Below, in pieces: positions 36,902 through 48,171 of a stretch of DNA of 64,000 bases. Location: positions 48,748,944-48,812,943 of the forward strand of contig OY855905.1 in assembly GCA_963693305.1 (NCBI GenBank), written 5' to 3'. The notes under the pieces were generated by a model. The model searched no databases, was not told where the DNA came from, and saw only the letters and a list, made by a program, of their open reading frames with translations. Each line of letters begins with the position of its first letter. Position 1 is the first letter of the stretch. The position numbers were made by a program, and so were the translations under genes. Source of the stretch: Meandrina meandrites. Its lineage: Eukaryota; Cnidaria; Anthozoa; Scleractinia; Meandrinidae.

Positions 36902-39613
36902 CTACAAAAGAAATTTACATTCAAATTATCAGTTACTTGGCAGCAGTGGCAAATGCCAAATTTGAGACTTTGCACAAAGGCAAGACGTTTATCCCAAATG
37001 TGGAGACACTCAGAACTCAAGAAATACAGTAGCCTAATAATCCTCGGCAAGAAAAGACAGAAATTAGTAAAACAAAAAGGCCTACAGAAAATTTGGAATA
37101 AATACCATTTTTCTAGGTCCTCTAGCTTCACACCACAGCATCATCTCTGCTACTCAGCAAGGAACCTATTGACACAACAGCAAGTCATTGATCCTTGTCT
37201 GTGTAGATTACAACCCAACTAAGAAAAAGAGTAAAATTATAACAATCAGTTAAAATGTTACATAATTGTAAGTTGTAAACTCAAGAATATATTAAAGTAC
37301 ACTTTGTTATTAGTAATATTGAAGCTTGTGTTGTTAAACACATTTATTAGGTGAGTTTTCTCAGAGCAGTGAAATCGAACTGTAACATCATCAAAAACAT
37401 CAAGGTCATCATGTGCACAGGAGTAGCCCACAACAGGCTTACAATGCATGCAAGAGGAGTTTATTGCCCCTAGTCAATTTCATGCTTACAAACTGGATAA
37501 ACAGGACACGAGCCAGTTACAATGTAAGATAAAACAAAAGCAATTACTTATTCATCTGCAGCCCTCTCCCAGAAAAGGAAAGTGCTTGGAAATTGTTTTC
37601 ACGCCATTATTTAAGCCATTTCAGGAGAAATATTTTAGATATTTGATGCTTTTTTCAACTTTCTGTGGCTGAATTTGAAGGGGTACTCACTCAACTCGGT
37701 TTTGTGAAAGCAATTGAGATTATGAAGTTAATTTAACACAAAATTGTGGATTTCACTGATTTCAAATAGAATTTGTTAGAGAGTAATTGGCATGTCTGAT
37801 GATCACTTCACAAGAAGAGATCTATGCTTTTATTTGATGACTTACCGAGAAGATCACCATGTATTGTCTTTACCCTCCACTTTTATCATTCATCTGAATA
37901 TGCTTGGCCCAAGATCCCAACCTGGAAGAATAAAGAAAACACATTGATTATGATTATTGATTATTGATTCGCAAATGGCAAATTTGAGACTTTGAGTGAG
38001 GGCAACACTAATCTTCCTAGTTTTCTATGATTCAAAATGTGGAGACGATCAGAACTACAGTGGCCTAATCATCTTTACTGTGAATAGGAAAGATATCGCA
38101 AAAACTAATAACGAAAAGTCTTAACAGATAGTTTGGAATAAATACCATTTTTCCAGGTCCTCTAGCTTCACACCACAGTGTCATCTCTGCTACTTAGCAA
38201 GGAACCTATTGACACAACAGCATGTCATTCATCCTTGTCTGTGTAGATTACAACCCAACTGAGAAAAAGATTAAAATTATAAATAAATATTTGCATCATT
38301 AAATGGGAACTCGGAATAAACCGAGTACCAGATGGGATTTGAACCCACGACCCTCTAGACTCAAAATTATAACAATCAGTTAAGATGTTATTATATAATA
38401 GTAAGTTGCTACTCAATTAAGAATATAATTATTAAGTAACCTCTGTTATTGACACTATTGAAGCTTGCATTGTAATCACATTATTTGGTGATTTTTCTCG
38501 CAGCAGTGAACTGCGATGTCAACAATATCCAAGGTCATCATGGGCAAAGGAGTGGCCCACAATAGGCCATAACAACGTGTGCTGGTCAATTTCATGCTAA
38601 CTAATTGGATAAACAAGAAGTGAGTCAGTTACAATGTAGGCTTATAGACAGGCTTAGTGGTATGTATCTAATAAAAGTATGATAATCTGCAAAGCAAGAT
38701 GTAATATTGATAATGGCTAATAAGGTCTGTTTTTTATTTTACAACTCACCCAGAAGAACTGTGTACATCTTTTCCCTCCACACCCATTGATCTTGATGAC
38801 ATCAACATCCAGTATTCCAAACTTGGCTGGAAAATCAAACAAAAGGCAATTAGTATTAATATTGTACTGCCTCTTCTAAAAACTGAGCGCTTTAAGAATA
38901 GTTTTAGTAATAGGTTAGCTTTTAGATATAATTTAGCAATTAATTCTTAGTTTTTATATAGTTCTTATATCATTGCCATCATATTGTAAATATTTTAATT
39001 TTTATTCTTATTACTGTATTTGGCTCTTTTTAATATTCTTACTATTGTAACTTTTGATATGTATTTTATCAATTGCAATAAAGACACTTTATTTATTTAT
39101 TTTATTTATTTAGTTTAAAACTAATGGTGGATCTACAGCCAACTCTCCCAGGCACATCTACTGAAACACGTAATAATCTACTGGTCACTAAAAAGCAGGA
39201 AAGTGCTTGGAAATTGTTTTCATGCCATTATTAAGCCAGGAAGATTATTTAGATATTTGATGCTTTTTAGATATTTGATGCTTTTTTCAACTTTCTGTGG
39301 CTTTATCTGAATGGCGTACTTTTTCAACTCTGTTTTATGGGAGCAGTTGAGATTAAGAGGTTAATTTAACACAGAATTGTTTATTTCTCAGATTTCAACT
39401 TTTTTAGACAGTAATTGGCATCTCTGATGATCACTTCACAAGAAGTTATCTATGCTTTTATTTTCTGACTCACCGAGAAGAACACCAGTGTATTGTCTTT
39501 TCCCTCCATTTTTATCATTCCTGGAATGCTTGGCCCACACTTCTAGTCAACATCCAAGACTCCAACCTGGAGGTCCCAAGGTAAGGAAACAACAAGCCTG
39601 CAAGACTGGAATA

Positions 39614-40042
39614 CCGTAATGATTCGATTTAGCGCCCTCCTTCCAATAAGCGCCCCCTTCCGAATAAGCGCCCCCGATAGAGTGTGTTTTTGTAAATAAG
39701 CGCCCCTATTCCAATAAGCGCCCCCATTCTTACAGTTTTTGTTATTGTTAAGTATCGTGGATAAACTCATGAACATTCACCGCACCGTACATGTATATAT
39801 CTACTGCTAAATGAACAATTCTTTTAAAAGTAACTGAACTTTCAACAATTTGTTACTGTTACAGTTTCTGTTATTGTTAGTTATTTTAATATTTATTAAA
39901 CTTTTGTTTTGAACATTTGGTTGATTCTCAAAAAATTAAATAAGCGCCCTGTCCCGAATAAGCGCCCTGTCTCGAATAAGCGCCCTCCCTTGAGGTGCCA
40001 AAAGTAAATAAGCGCCCCGGGTGCTAAATCGAATCATTACGG
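39614..40042. mobile_element. MITE with AATAAGCGCCCC repeats, TA target
   Basis: Ends CCGTAATGATTCGATTTAGC and GCTAAATCGAATCATTACGG are perfect inverted repeats flanked by TA on both sides, as in Tc1/mariner-type MITEs. The subterminal regions repeat AATAAGCGCCC. It interrupts a NUBP2 Y-type exon block, whose remainder resumes at 40045. Confidence 0.8.
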
Positions 40043-40349
40043 TAAATACCATTTTTCTTATGTCCTCTATCTTGACACCTCAGCATCATCTCAGCATCAC
40101 TGACATTGATGCTCATGTTTTCTTACACTCGCCTGCAAACAGACACATTTGACTTGTGCATTTCATTTGCAGGCTTATCAAACATATATCAGGTGAAATG
40201 CTCTTATGTGATTTTCCTACATAATTTTGTGTAGTGTAAAAATCCAAGGTCATTTAGATGTCCGTTTTACAAAGTTTTTGATCTTTGTGGTTAATAAATG
40301 GATAAATGGCTTCAAATGAAGATATCTAACCTTTTATTTTATGACTTAC

Positions 40350-40436
40350 CCAGAAGAACACTGGTTGCCTTTTCCCTTCACTTTTATCATTTCTTGGAAT
40401 GCTTGGCCCAAATAAGTCAACATCCAAGATCCCAAC
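40350..40436 (-). pseudogene. best-preserved NUBP2 X exon copy
   Basis: Twenty-nine open codons between acceptor CTTCCAG and donor GTAAGT. They include GILDVDLFGPSIPR, the segment after the P-loop in NUBP2 where Asp follows the ILD strand. The rest (NDKSEGKRQP) departs from the family, so even this copy is diverged. Confidence 0.65.
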
Positions 40437-42015
40437 CTGGAAGATTAAAGAAAAAGCATTGATTATCAGCCAAATGTAATGTGATGTTCCAGAAAATATT
40501 TATACCCCTCCTACAGAAGGCTTTTTGGTTTGAATTCCCCCCCCCCCCCCCCTCCCTCACCACCTCTCTGGAAATTCCAGTTAAGCTCCATACTTTTCCT
40601 TTAACAATTTTGGCTTTTGAGACCCCCTCATCTCCTTGGAATTTCCACTGACCATCCATAGGGTGGGTATGGATATTTTCTGGAAATGCACGATCTAAAA
40701 TACATTTGTGATGGCTTCAAAAGAAAACTACATAACACCTAAATCCTTTAAATTTATGACTCACCCAGAAGAACACTGGTGTATGTCATTCTGCCTCAAT
40801 CCTCTTTTATCATTCCTGGAATACTAGGCTCACATTATCCCAGCCTGGAAATCAAAGAAACCATTTTAAAATCAACCTGTATACCAGTAATTAGTTTGAG
40901 CAAAGTGCGTGCCAGTGAGCCATGCATGCCCGTAAGCAACTTTAAATAATGCAACATAATGGAAGTTAACCATTCTCAGGCTAATCCAAGTGCTAATAAG
41001 CTAACAGGGGTGCTATTTAGGGTAACATGTGAGCCAGTAAGTAGTTGAGTTGTGGGAGCCTGAAATTCCTATCCCAAAATAAAGGCCAACCACGAAGCGA
41101 CCAAGTAAGTAAACTACCTGTAGGGTAATAAGAGTGCTATTTTGGCTAACAAATGTGTTATTTAGGATAAACTGAAAATTATAGTTTGAATGTCTTGAAT
41201 GCTGGAACTCACTTCCTCGCATTTTTTCAAGACCAGTTTCTCAGTTGTTTTGCTGGGACAACATATTCTTGAGGAAAAAAGGTCAAGTTTACAACTTTTA
41301 CTGAAAGCAAATTCCCAAACATCCCTCAATAAGAAAGTACACTATACATGTGTATAAAGGTATTACATGTGCAGAAAACGTTTTTGGGATTTTGGGGTAA
41401 TACTTCATTTTAACAAAAAAAAATGTGAAAAGGGGCAGGCACACTGTTAGGCTTCCCAGGATCCAATACATGTCAAGTTCTACAGGGAAGGCAACCCCTG
41501 TGTCGGATAACACATCATGAGAACACTTCCTTACTCCAAAAAATATTTATATGTAAAAACTCCCCCAGGACAGGCCCCCCAAAATGAGAAACGCAGAAAA
41601 ACTCTAAAATTTCAGTTTACCTTTTTTTCTGTTGTTGTAGAGAGTGTTCATGCAGTCTGTATTGCAGAGTGTGCTCCTACAAACCTGAAAATTAATCAAA
41701 CATACGCATGTGTTAATAATAGTTTTGTGTTAGCTGGGATCCAGTGCCGTTCCTGCAGCTTGTTGTTGCATGTTTTTGGGCTGCACTCCATTCATTTCTC
41801 GATCTACTTTCTCAAGACCTAGATTCCGTAGAGAATTCAACTATAAGATTGTGTTCAGAAAACTAACAATGAAGGCTGACTAATTCAACCTGGTGTTATT
41901 TTCAAGAAAAGCGGTTTAACAGAAACTTCCAAAAGCAATTTCTAGGAGTTTTGCCGCTTTTGCCGTCAGCTCGGCCGCCATCTTGAAAGTGAAAGGAACA
42001 CTGCTGATCATTTAT

Positions 42016-42105
42016 TTATACAGTCGGCTCAAGAGACTTTACCTTGTCCCCAGGATCTGCTCCTTCACCTTCGGGAATGCCGATCTCGATAATCCCGGCA
42101 AAAAC
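42016..42105 (-). CDS. possible terminal exon of an unidentified minus-strand gene
   Basis: Acceptor TTTTTTCCAG followed by 29 codons (VFAGIIEIGIPEGEGADPGD...) and TAA, overlapped by an AATAAA signal at 42016-42011. A donor-like GTAAAG inside (after GDK) leaves an internal exon possible. No matching upstream exon was found, and the 42270-43806 element lies directly upstream. I do not recognise the peptide. Confidence 0.3.
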   Translation of the reverse strand, partial: VFAGIIEIGIPEGEGADPGDKVKSLEPTV

Positions 42106-42269
42106 CTGGAAAAAATAATCAGAAAAAAGCAAACTGATCTGCACATCAAGGAGAAGAAATCGAGACAGAGATTAGAAAAGAAAGACAGTCGAATTTTTAA
42201 AGGTCAATTTTTTTAATTTTAATTTATATTGTTTGTAATATCTCTTCTTCTTGCAGCAGAGGATCGGAT

Positions 42270-43806
42270 TTCAAACTTGACTACTAATAAAAGAAAGGCT
42301 GGCTGACCGTACGGTTGGGATGATAGGATGTAATTCCCAATATTTCGCCAGGCATGGCCTGACTTATTCAGGGATAAACTGAGTGGTTCATTCCCTGAAG
42401 AAGTCATGGAACTGCCTGACACGGCCTGACTACTTCATGGAATGAACTGTGCAGTTCATTGACTGAAGAAGTCAGGCGGTTCCGTGAATTCTTGAGGGAA
42501 TGAACCACACAGTTCTTTCTCTGAAGAAGTCACGCTACTGCCAAACGTCTTTAGGGAATGAACTGTGCAGTTCATTGATTGAAGAAGTCGGGCGGTTCCG
42601 TGAATTCTTGAGGGAATGAACCACACAGTTCTTTCTCTGAAGAAGTCACGGTACTGCCAAACTTCTTTAGGGAATGAACTGTGTGGTTCATTGACTAAAG
42701 AAGTTGGGCCGTGTCAGGCTGTGCCGTGAATTCTTGAGGGAATGAACCACACAGTTCTTTCTCTGAAGAAGTCACGGTACTGCCAAACTTCATTAGGGAA
42801 TGAACTGTGTAGTTCATTGACTAAAGAAGTTAGGCCGTGTCAGGCTGTGCCGTGAATTCTTGAGGGAATGAACCACACAGTTCTTTCTCTGAAGAAGTCA
42901 CGGTACTGCCAAACTTCTTTAGGGAATGAACTGTGTAGTTCATTGACTAAAGAAGTTGGGCCGTGTCAGGCTGTGCCGTGAATTCTTGAGGGAATGAACC
43001 ACACAGTTCTTTCTCTGAAGAAGTCACGGTACTGCCAAACTTCATTAGGGAATGAACTGTGTAGTTCATTGACTAAAGAAGTTAGGCCGTGTCAGGCTGT
43101 GCCGTGAATTCTTGAGGGAATGAACCACACAGTTCTTTCTCTGAAGAAGTCACGGTACTGCCAAACTTCTTTAGGGAATGAACTGTGTAGTTCATTGACT
43201 TAAGAAGTTAGGCCGTGTCAGGCTGTGCCGTGAATTCTTGAGGGAATGAACCACACAGTTCTTTCTCTGAAGAAGTCACGGTACTGCCAAACTTCTTTAG
43301 GGAATGAACTGTGTAGTTCATTGACTAAAGAAGTTGGGCCGTGTCAGGCTGTGCCGTGAATTCTTGAGGGAATGAACCACACAGTTCTTTCTCTGAAGAA
43401 GTCACGGTACTGCCAAACTTCATTAGGGAATGAACTGTGTAGTTCATTGACTAAAGAAGTTAGGCCGTGTCAGGCTGTGCCGTGAATTCTTGAGGGAATG
43501 AACCACACAGTTCTTTCTCTGAAGAAGTCACGGTACTGCCAAACTTCTTTAGGGAATGAACTGTGTAGTTCATTGACTTAAGAAGTTAGGCCGTGTCAGG
43601 CTGTGCCGTGAATTCTTGAGGGAATGAACCACACAGTTCTTTCTCTGAAGAAGTCAATGAACGGCCTGACACGGCTCATTTCTTTAGAGAATCAACAACA
43701 CAGTTTATTCCCTGAAGAAGCAAGCCGTCTCTAGTGAAATATTGGAAATTACAGTTATCATCCCAACAGTACAGTACGTCAGGCTTCTTTTATTAGTTGT
43801 TTGAAT
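42270..43806. mobile_element. inverted-repeat element around a 126-bp tandem array
   Basis: The outer parts are inverted: TTCAAAC..ACTAATAAAAGAA and GTTGGGATGAT..CCAATATTTC at left match the complement at 43735-43806. Between them is a tandem array of a 126-bp unit. Similar architecture (inverted ends, core minisatellite) is known for Helentron-like and Pearl elements of invertebrates; assignment here is inference. No coding frame. Confidence 0.6.
42420..43665. repeat. 126-bp tandem array with higher-order pattern
   Basis: The marker CCGTGAATTCTTGAGGG recurs at about 42724, 42850, 42976, 43102, 43228, 43354, 43480 and 43606, a strict 126-bp period, with shorter or diverged units at the left edge. 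Each unit contains two diverged half-repeats beginning GGGAATGAAC and ending GAAGAAGT. Confidence 0.9.
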
Positions 43807-44272
43807 TCTCTTTAATTTGCCGACCAGAGCCCCAATGGTTTGTCGTTGTGGAGTTGCCTTTATTTTTTTGCCTTTGTTAGAGTTTTTTTTTTTTTTTTGC
43901 CTGGAATCATCGAAAATGTCCGAAGATGTTTGACGATTTCCAAAAGTTGCCGATGCTTTGCGAAGATTGCGAAAGACCGGGGCCTTTTTTATATGCTTTT
44001 AGACCAGGTTTGGAGGATTCGATAGATTATATGATTGTATTGTTTCTTGAAATTGAATCAGCTATAACAACTGTGCTCAATAATAGCAGGAAGTGGCCCA
44101 GATTTACACTGACCCCTCTGTCACCTTATCTATTGCCGGCAGTGGTATATTTTATAATCTCAAAGCAATTTCGCAAGTGACTGCTTACCAGTGTCGCTAT
44201 GATTTAAAGCGCGTTTGCCTGCCGACTCCTTCTGAGAATAACTGCGTGAGATTTTCTGAAGATGTTCGGACT

Positions 44273-44743
44273 ATCGATGAGGGTCGTACAGGGGGGGTCT
44301 CTGGCACGATTCACGGACGAAAAAAATAACGAATCACGGATCACGGATATTGAAATTTCATTTTCCCGAATCACAAAAATAAGTACTCTTTTATCCTGTT
44401 CTTACGCTACAAATAGTGTTAAGAAATCAAAATTGATTAAGAAATTACGAAAATAAGAAAGAAACATACTCTTTTATCCTGTTCTTACTCTACAAAGAGT
44501 GTTTGACGTTACGATAATCATACGGAGATCACATTTGAGGTCTCGCGTCTCAAAATCACGCAAAATAAAGTCAATAAAGTGGTGAAATCACGAATATCGG
44601 TTATTAATTCAAGCTCTTCACGTGTCACGCAAAACCTTCTGGTCACGGGTCACGAAGAATAAATTTATTAAATTCACGTTTCACGGAAAATAAAATCAGC
44701 TAATCACGCGTCACGAGAATACCTCTGTACGACCTTCATCGAT
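44273..44743. mobile_element. MITE with TCACGGA repeats
   Basis: Inverted ends ATCGATGAGGGTCGTACAG and CTGTACGACCTTCATCGAT. The interior repeats (A)ATCACGGATCACGGA and CACGCGTCACG. Confidence 0.65.
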
Positions 44744-45089
44744 GTACTCACCAACGCTGCCGAAGTTTTCCGAATAACGATTTTATGATAAATAACAATT
44801 CGTTCGTGGCTTTGTGCCGGGCGACTCTTGGTTCGGAGGATTCGAACACTTCATATGATTGTTTTTTTTTTCTCAAGATTGAATTGAATAAACATTCTGC
44901 TCGGTCAAGGAGGTAGAAGAACGGATTTGCGACACAGGGGTTGGAAGCTGACATGTTGTAGGTCGACGTTTTAAATCAGCAGATGTTTTTGCGAGACTCG
45001 CGTGTGCATGTGAACGATTTCTTCGAATAGGTATGGTCAGTTATCGTAGAATATCTGTGACTACGTTAAAGGTAGGAAGCGAACTCGGT

Positions 45090-45090
45090 G

Positions 45091-45166
<76 letters not shown>

Positions 45167-45200
45167 CGACCACGACCACGACCACGACCACGACGATGAT
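45090..45200. repeat. GAT/GAC trinucleotide microsatellite
   Basis: About 25 GATs, then GACCAC units, then GATs again. Open in several frames (poly-Asp, poly-Met) with no other coding sign. Confidence 0.95.
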
Positions 45201-45837
45201 GATGATTTGGTTAGTTGTTACAATCCAAGATAATGAAAGCAACAACAACAACAGTTGCAGCATTAAATTATAATAAACAACAAACAACAAAAGTGAGAAA
45301 AAGGAATAATGAAACAAATCAAAGGATACCAGTTTCCTGATCCAGACCTGAAAGAGATTTTAAAGAAAACAAGAAAGAAACAAAGGAAAAAAATTCATGT
45401 ACGCCTCAAACCCTAATTGACAAACTGATTTGGAAGGCAAGAATCACAGCCACTGTACCATACATACCTACATAATCATACATAGTGATACATGACCTTA
45501 CAGAACCTTACATGACCAATATTTTACACTAGTTACATAGCCAAACATTGTAATACATAGCTTTACATAATCTTACAGAGTGATATCGTGACATGAACAT
45601 GCATACCGTAATACATATAATATAATTGCCCTTACATGGCCATACATATATTAAATTGTCATACATGGACCTACATAACTTATAGACTTATACATGACCA
45701 TTACTCAGATACAGTTTAACATGTTCCCCTATTTCTGCTTTACATGGTCTTACATATAGCCATATCATATAGGTTTTCAGTCATATATAGTCCTCACCGT
45801 CCGCTACGTAGCCATTCATAATCATACTTTACTCTAT

Positions 45838-46215
45838 GATGTAATGTATATGAAATGATTCATATATGAACTGCGGATATATATGAAGGTGATATGTGAT
45901 CTTCGCAGTGAATTTCCAATTTAAGCAATTGGAATAAAGAAGCCTGAAAAAAATCAGGGCTTCAACGGGATCCGTGACCTCCGCGATACCGGTGCGATGC
46001 TCTACCAACTGAGCTATGAAGCCAGACATTGGGAGCGAGGTCAATTGTGAGTTCATATTTTCCCGTGAAAGGAGTGAAATGATGTAATGTATATGAAATG
46101 ATTCATATATGAACTGCGGATATATCCCGTTGAAGCCCTGATTTTTTTCAGGCTTCTTTATTCCAATTGCTTAAATTGGAAATTCACTGCGAAGATCACA
46201 TATCACCTTCACTTT
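45838..46215. mobile_element. rearranged tRNA-derived SINE with inverted tail copy
   Basis: The minus strand from 46023 holds a tRNA-like head, then a body (CCCTGATTTTTTTCAGGCTTC..) running to 45838. Bases 45887-45971 recur inverted at 46126-46215, and 45838-45890 recur directly at 46080-46130. This looks like a SINE plus a headless inverted second copy. Confidence 0.65.
45958..46023 (-). pseudogene. tRNA-like SINE head
   Basis: GGCTTCA and TGAAGCC form a perfect 7-bp acceptor stem, and the D arm is GCTCAGTTGGTAGAGC. The T arm has lost several bases of the TTCAAAT loop and the anticodon stem does not pair fully. Hence not a working tRNA. Confidence 0.7.
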
Positions 46216-46468
46216 ACTCTATATAACAGTCTGGCGGGCAGCTGTGGTCTTCTTCCTGTCTAGCGTGAATAAAAACTAAAAAGTTAGTAAACTTGCGAAT
46301 TATTCCAGAGAGGTGGACCTGTAACCCAAAGGTCGTGGGTTTGAATCCCACCTGAGCCATTGGCTTTTTTCGAGTGGTCAGGATTTACAGTGTATTTTAG
46401 TTTAGAATCGTCCTCAGGTCAAAACTGAGTGAATCAACTGGAAATCACTCACGCGCTGTTCCCATCCT

Positions 46469-46539
46469 GGCTCTGTAGCTCAGATGGTAGAGCAGTGGAC
46501 CTGTAACCGGAAGGTCGTGGGTATGAATCCCATCTGGCA
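46469..46539 (+). pseudogene. tRNA-like sequence, part of a small tandem group
   Basis: GGCTCTGTAGCTCAGATGGTAGAGC gives a D arm, and GTGGGTATGAATCCCA resembles a T arm. The anticodon stem does not pair. A partial copy of the 3' half precedes it (46310-46360) and a 5' stub follows (46571-46586), with similar spacers (CTCAC..GCTGTTCCCATC). Best read as SINE or tRNA-derived tandem debris. Confidence 0.6.
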
Positions 46540-46911
46540 ATGGCAATTACTCACACACTGTTCCCATCATGGCTCTGTAGCTCAAAATCAATCTGTACTC
46601 ATCAAAAAATATATATGTTATTAGCCATTTGTAGCAGTTTGTATTCTAATGTTGATATTTCATTCAAACTGACATAAATGACAGTCTGTTCTTTGACTAA
46701 ATGGACACAGGCGCACACTCAGGTTCGTGCACTAGCACTGGCATGGAAGCGTCAAATCTGGCATTGGCAGTCATTCTGGTACTGGCCTGTGCCAAGAGGT
46801 CAGACGTAAGAAAATAATAAATTTCTTTTGGTTTCAGTGAGAAAATTTCCGGCTTAAGTCGAAATTCAAGTAACTTGCTGCAAAGCTAAAAATGTTCGGG
46901 AAAAAAATTTT

Positions 46912-47252
46912 GTGAATGAATCTGACGAGGAGGCCATCCAAGAGTCAGTGGAGAGGTCCGTCGCGAGTCAGTGGAGAGGGCCGTCCTCGAGTCAGTGGAG
47001 GGGCCGGGCCGTCCACGAGTCAATGGAGCTGGCCGTCCACGAGTCAATGGAGGGAGCCGTCCACGAGTCAGAGGAGGGCCGTGGGCCTACCAAGAGTCAA
47101 TGGAGCGGGCTATCCACGAGTCAGTAGAGGTAGCCGTCCAAGAGTCAATGGAGGGGGCCGTCCAAGAGTCAGCGGAGCGGGTCATCCACGAGTCAGCGGA
47201 GGGGGCCGTCCACGAGTCAGTGGAGGGGGCCATCCAAGAGTCAGTGGAATAA
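46912..47252 (+). repeat. 24-bp minisatellite open frame, copy A
   Basis: Repeats of GAGTCAGTGGAGGGGGCCGTCCAC variants read as ESVEGAVH in one frame and as Pro/Arg/Val/Ser- or Trp/Arg-rich peptides in the other two. Its 5' part has lost bases relative to copy B (the homologous ATG now meets a TGA). After the stop comes CAATAAAG, a polyadenylation-signal match. Protein coding is doubtful. Confidence 0.6.
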
Positions 47253-47760
47253 TTGTTTCAATAAAGCGGGCACAAAACATCGGTAAATGGCAAATTAAAT
47301 GAGTCAATAACTTGAATTATAAGCCTCCAGGCTCTGACATCAGCATAGCTTTTTTCAGTTAGTTTCATATGCAATTTCTCTTGTTCATGTTGTTAATGTT
47401 TTAATTAATCAGATCAATCAGATAAATATCCTTATATGGTCTTACATACATAGCCATATTTGGTATTATTACATAAGTGTACACAGATATTCATGGCCAT
47501 ACTCTACCCTACAACCCGTCGTTATATCGCCTCCAATTACACGTCATCTTCAAAAAGAACAAAAAGAAGTTGAGAATTAATAAGGAAAAAATATTACAGC
47601 AGAGGGCGTTTTAATGTGTTTCTAGAAAACGTATGTCAAGAGAGGTAGCTGAAGAAGTCTTTGATTCAATCAAAAGAAGTAACAATCAATGCTGAGTTTA
47701 CCGGGAAATTAATCAGGCGTCTTTATCTTGCACCCGTAATATGAGGGTAGTAGTGTCCAG

Positions 47761-48171
47761 TTGAGGCGAAAAATGTCGAAGGTCCATGCTCAGGAAAATA
47801 ATTTTGTTGATGAATCTGACGAGGAGGCCATCCAAGAGTCAGTTGAGAGGGCCGTCCACGAGTCAGTGGAGAGGTCCGTCGCGAGTCAGTGGAGAGGGCC
47901 GTCCGCGAGTCAGTGGAGAGGGCCGGGCCGTCCACGAGTCAATGGAGCTGGCCGTCCACGAGTCAATGGAGGGAGCCGTCCACGAGTCAGAGGAGGGCCG
48001 AGGGCCTACCAAGAGTCAATGGAGCGGGCTATCCACGAGTCAGTAGAGGTGGCCGTCCAAGAGTCAATGGAGGGGGCCGTCCAAGAGTCAGAGGAGCGGG
48101 TCATCCACGAGTCAGCGGAGGGGGGCGTCTACGAGTCAGTGGAGGGGACCATCCAAGAGTCAGTGGAATAA
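47761..48171 (+). CDS. possible small repetitive acidic protein (minisatellite copy B)
   Basis: A 136-codon frame starting MRRKMSKVHAQENNFVDESD and then about eleven 8-residue repeats of the ESVEGAVH type. It is alternately acidic and hydrophobic, so could form amphipathic helices. AATAAA follows the stop by about 10 bases. Copy A, 860 bp upstream, shares the body and downstream sequence (to about 47380 and 48270). The two other forward frames are open too, because the unit length is a multiple of three and lacks stops, so openness is weak evidence for coding. No known family. Confidence 0.3.
   Translation: MRRKMSKVHAQENNFVDESDEEAIQESVERAVHESVERSVASQWRGPSASQWRGPGRPRVNGAGRPRVNGGSRPRVRGGPRAYQESMERAIHESVEVAVQESMEGAVQESEERVIHESAEGGVYESVEGTIQESVE

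Larger units (their letters stand above)
35205..40844 (-). pseudogene. NUBP2: exon-amplified NUBP2 relic
   Basis: Minus-strand exon-like blocks with splice sites match successive parts of the NUBP2 (Mrp/NBP35 family) ATPase of cytosolic Fe-S cluster assembly. Type X (VGILDVDLFGPSIPR) occurs near 40844-40758, 40436-40350, 39570, 38830 and 37920. Type Y (LAVVSIGSLL..DDAV, matching the AVMSIGFLL exon) occurs near 40120-40045, 38260, 37220, 36730 and 36190. Type Z (IKQFISDVCW..LIIDTPPG) occurs at 36901-36839 and near 36420 and 35590. A terminal block starts at 35365 (IPLDQSLTQ) and shifts frame within about 12 codons. Only one X and one Z copy are fully open. Y copies carry stops, Z near 36420 has a stop and DTPP changed to CAPS, and X at 39570 has a stop. 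The P-loop exon (GKGGVGKS) and the exon after DTPPG were not found. This is a pseudogene or an untranslated transcript from it; an intact copy may lie elsewhere. Confidence 0.75.

Noticed and set aside
36829..37222. Overlapping plus- and minus-strand frames as small genes
   Set aside because: They are shadows of NUBP2-relic exons and introns; only the minus-strand spliced blocks show homology.
45033..45317. Poly-Asp, poly-Met and poly-Ile/Val frames on both strands
   Set aside because: Same GAT microsatellite read in different frames.
46469..46539. Functional tRNA gene
   Set aside because: The anticodon stem does not pair and partial copies lie on either side, so it is better read as tRNA-derived repeat debris.
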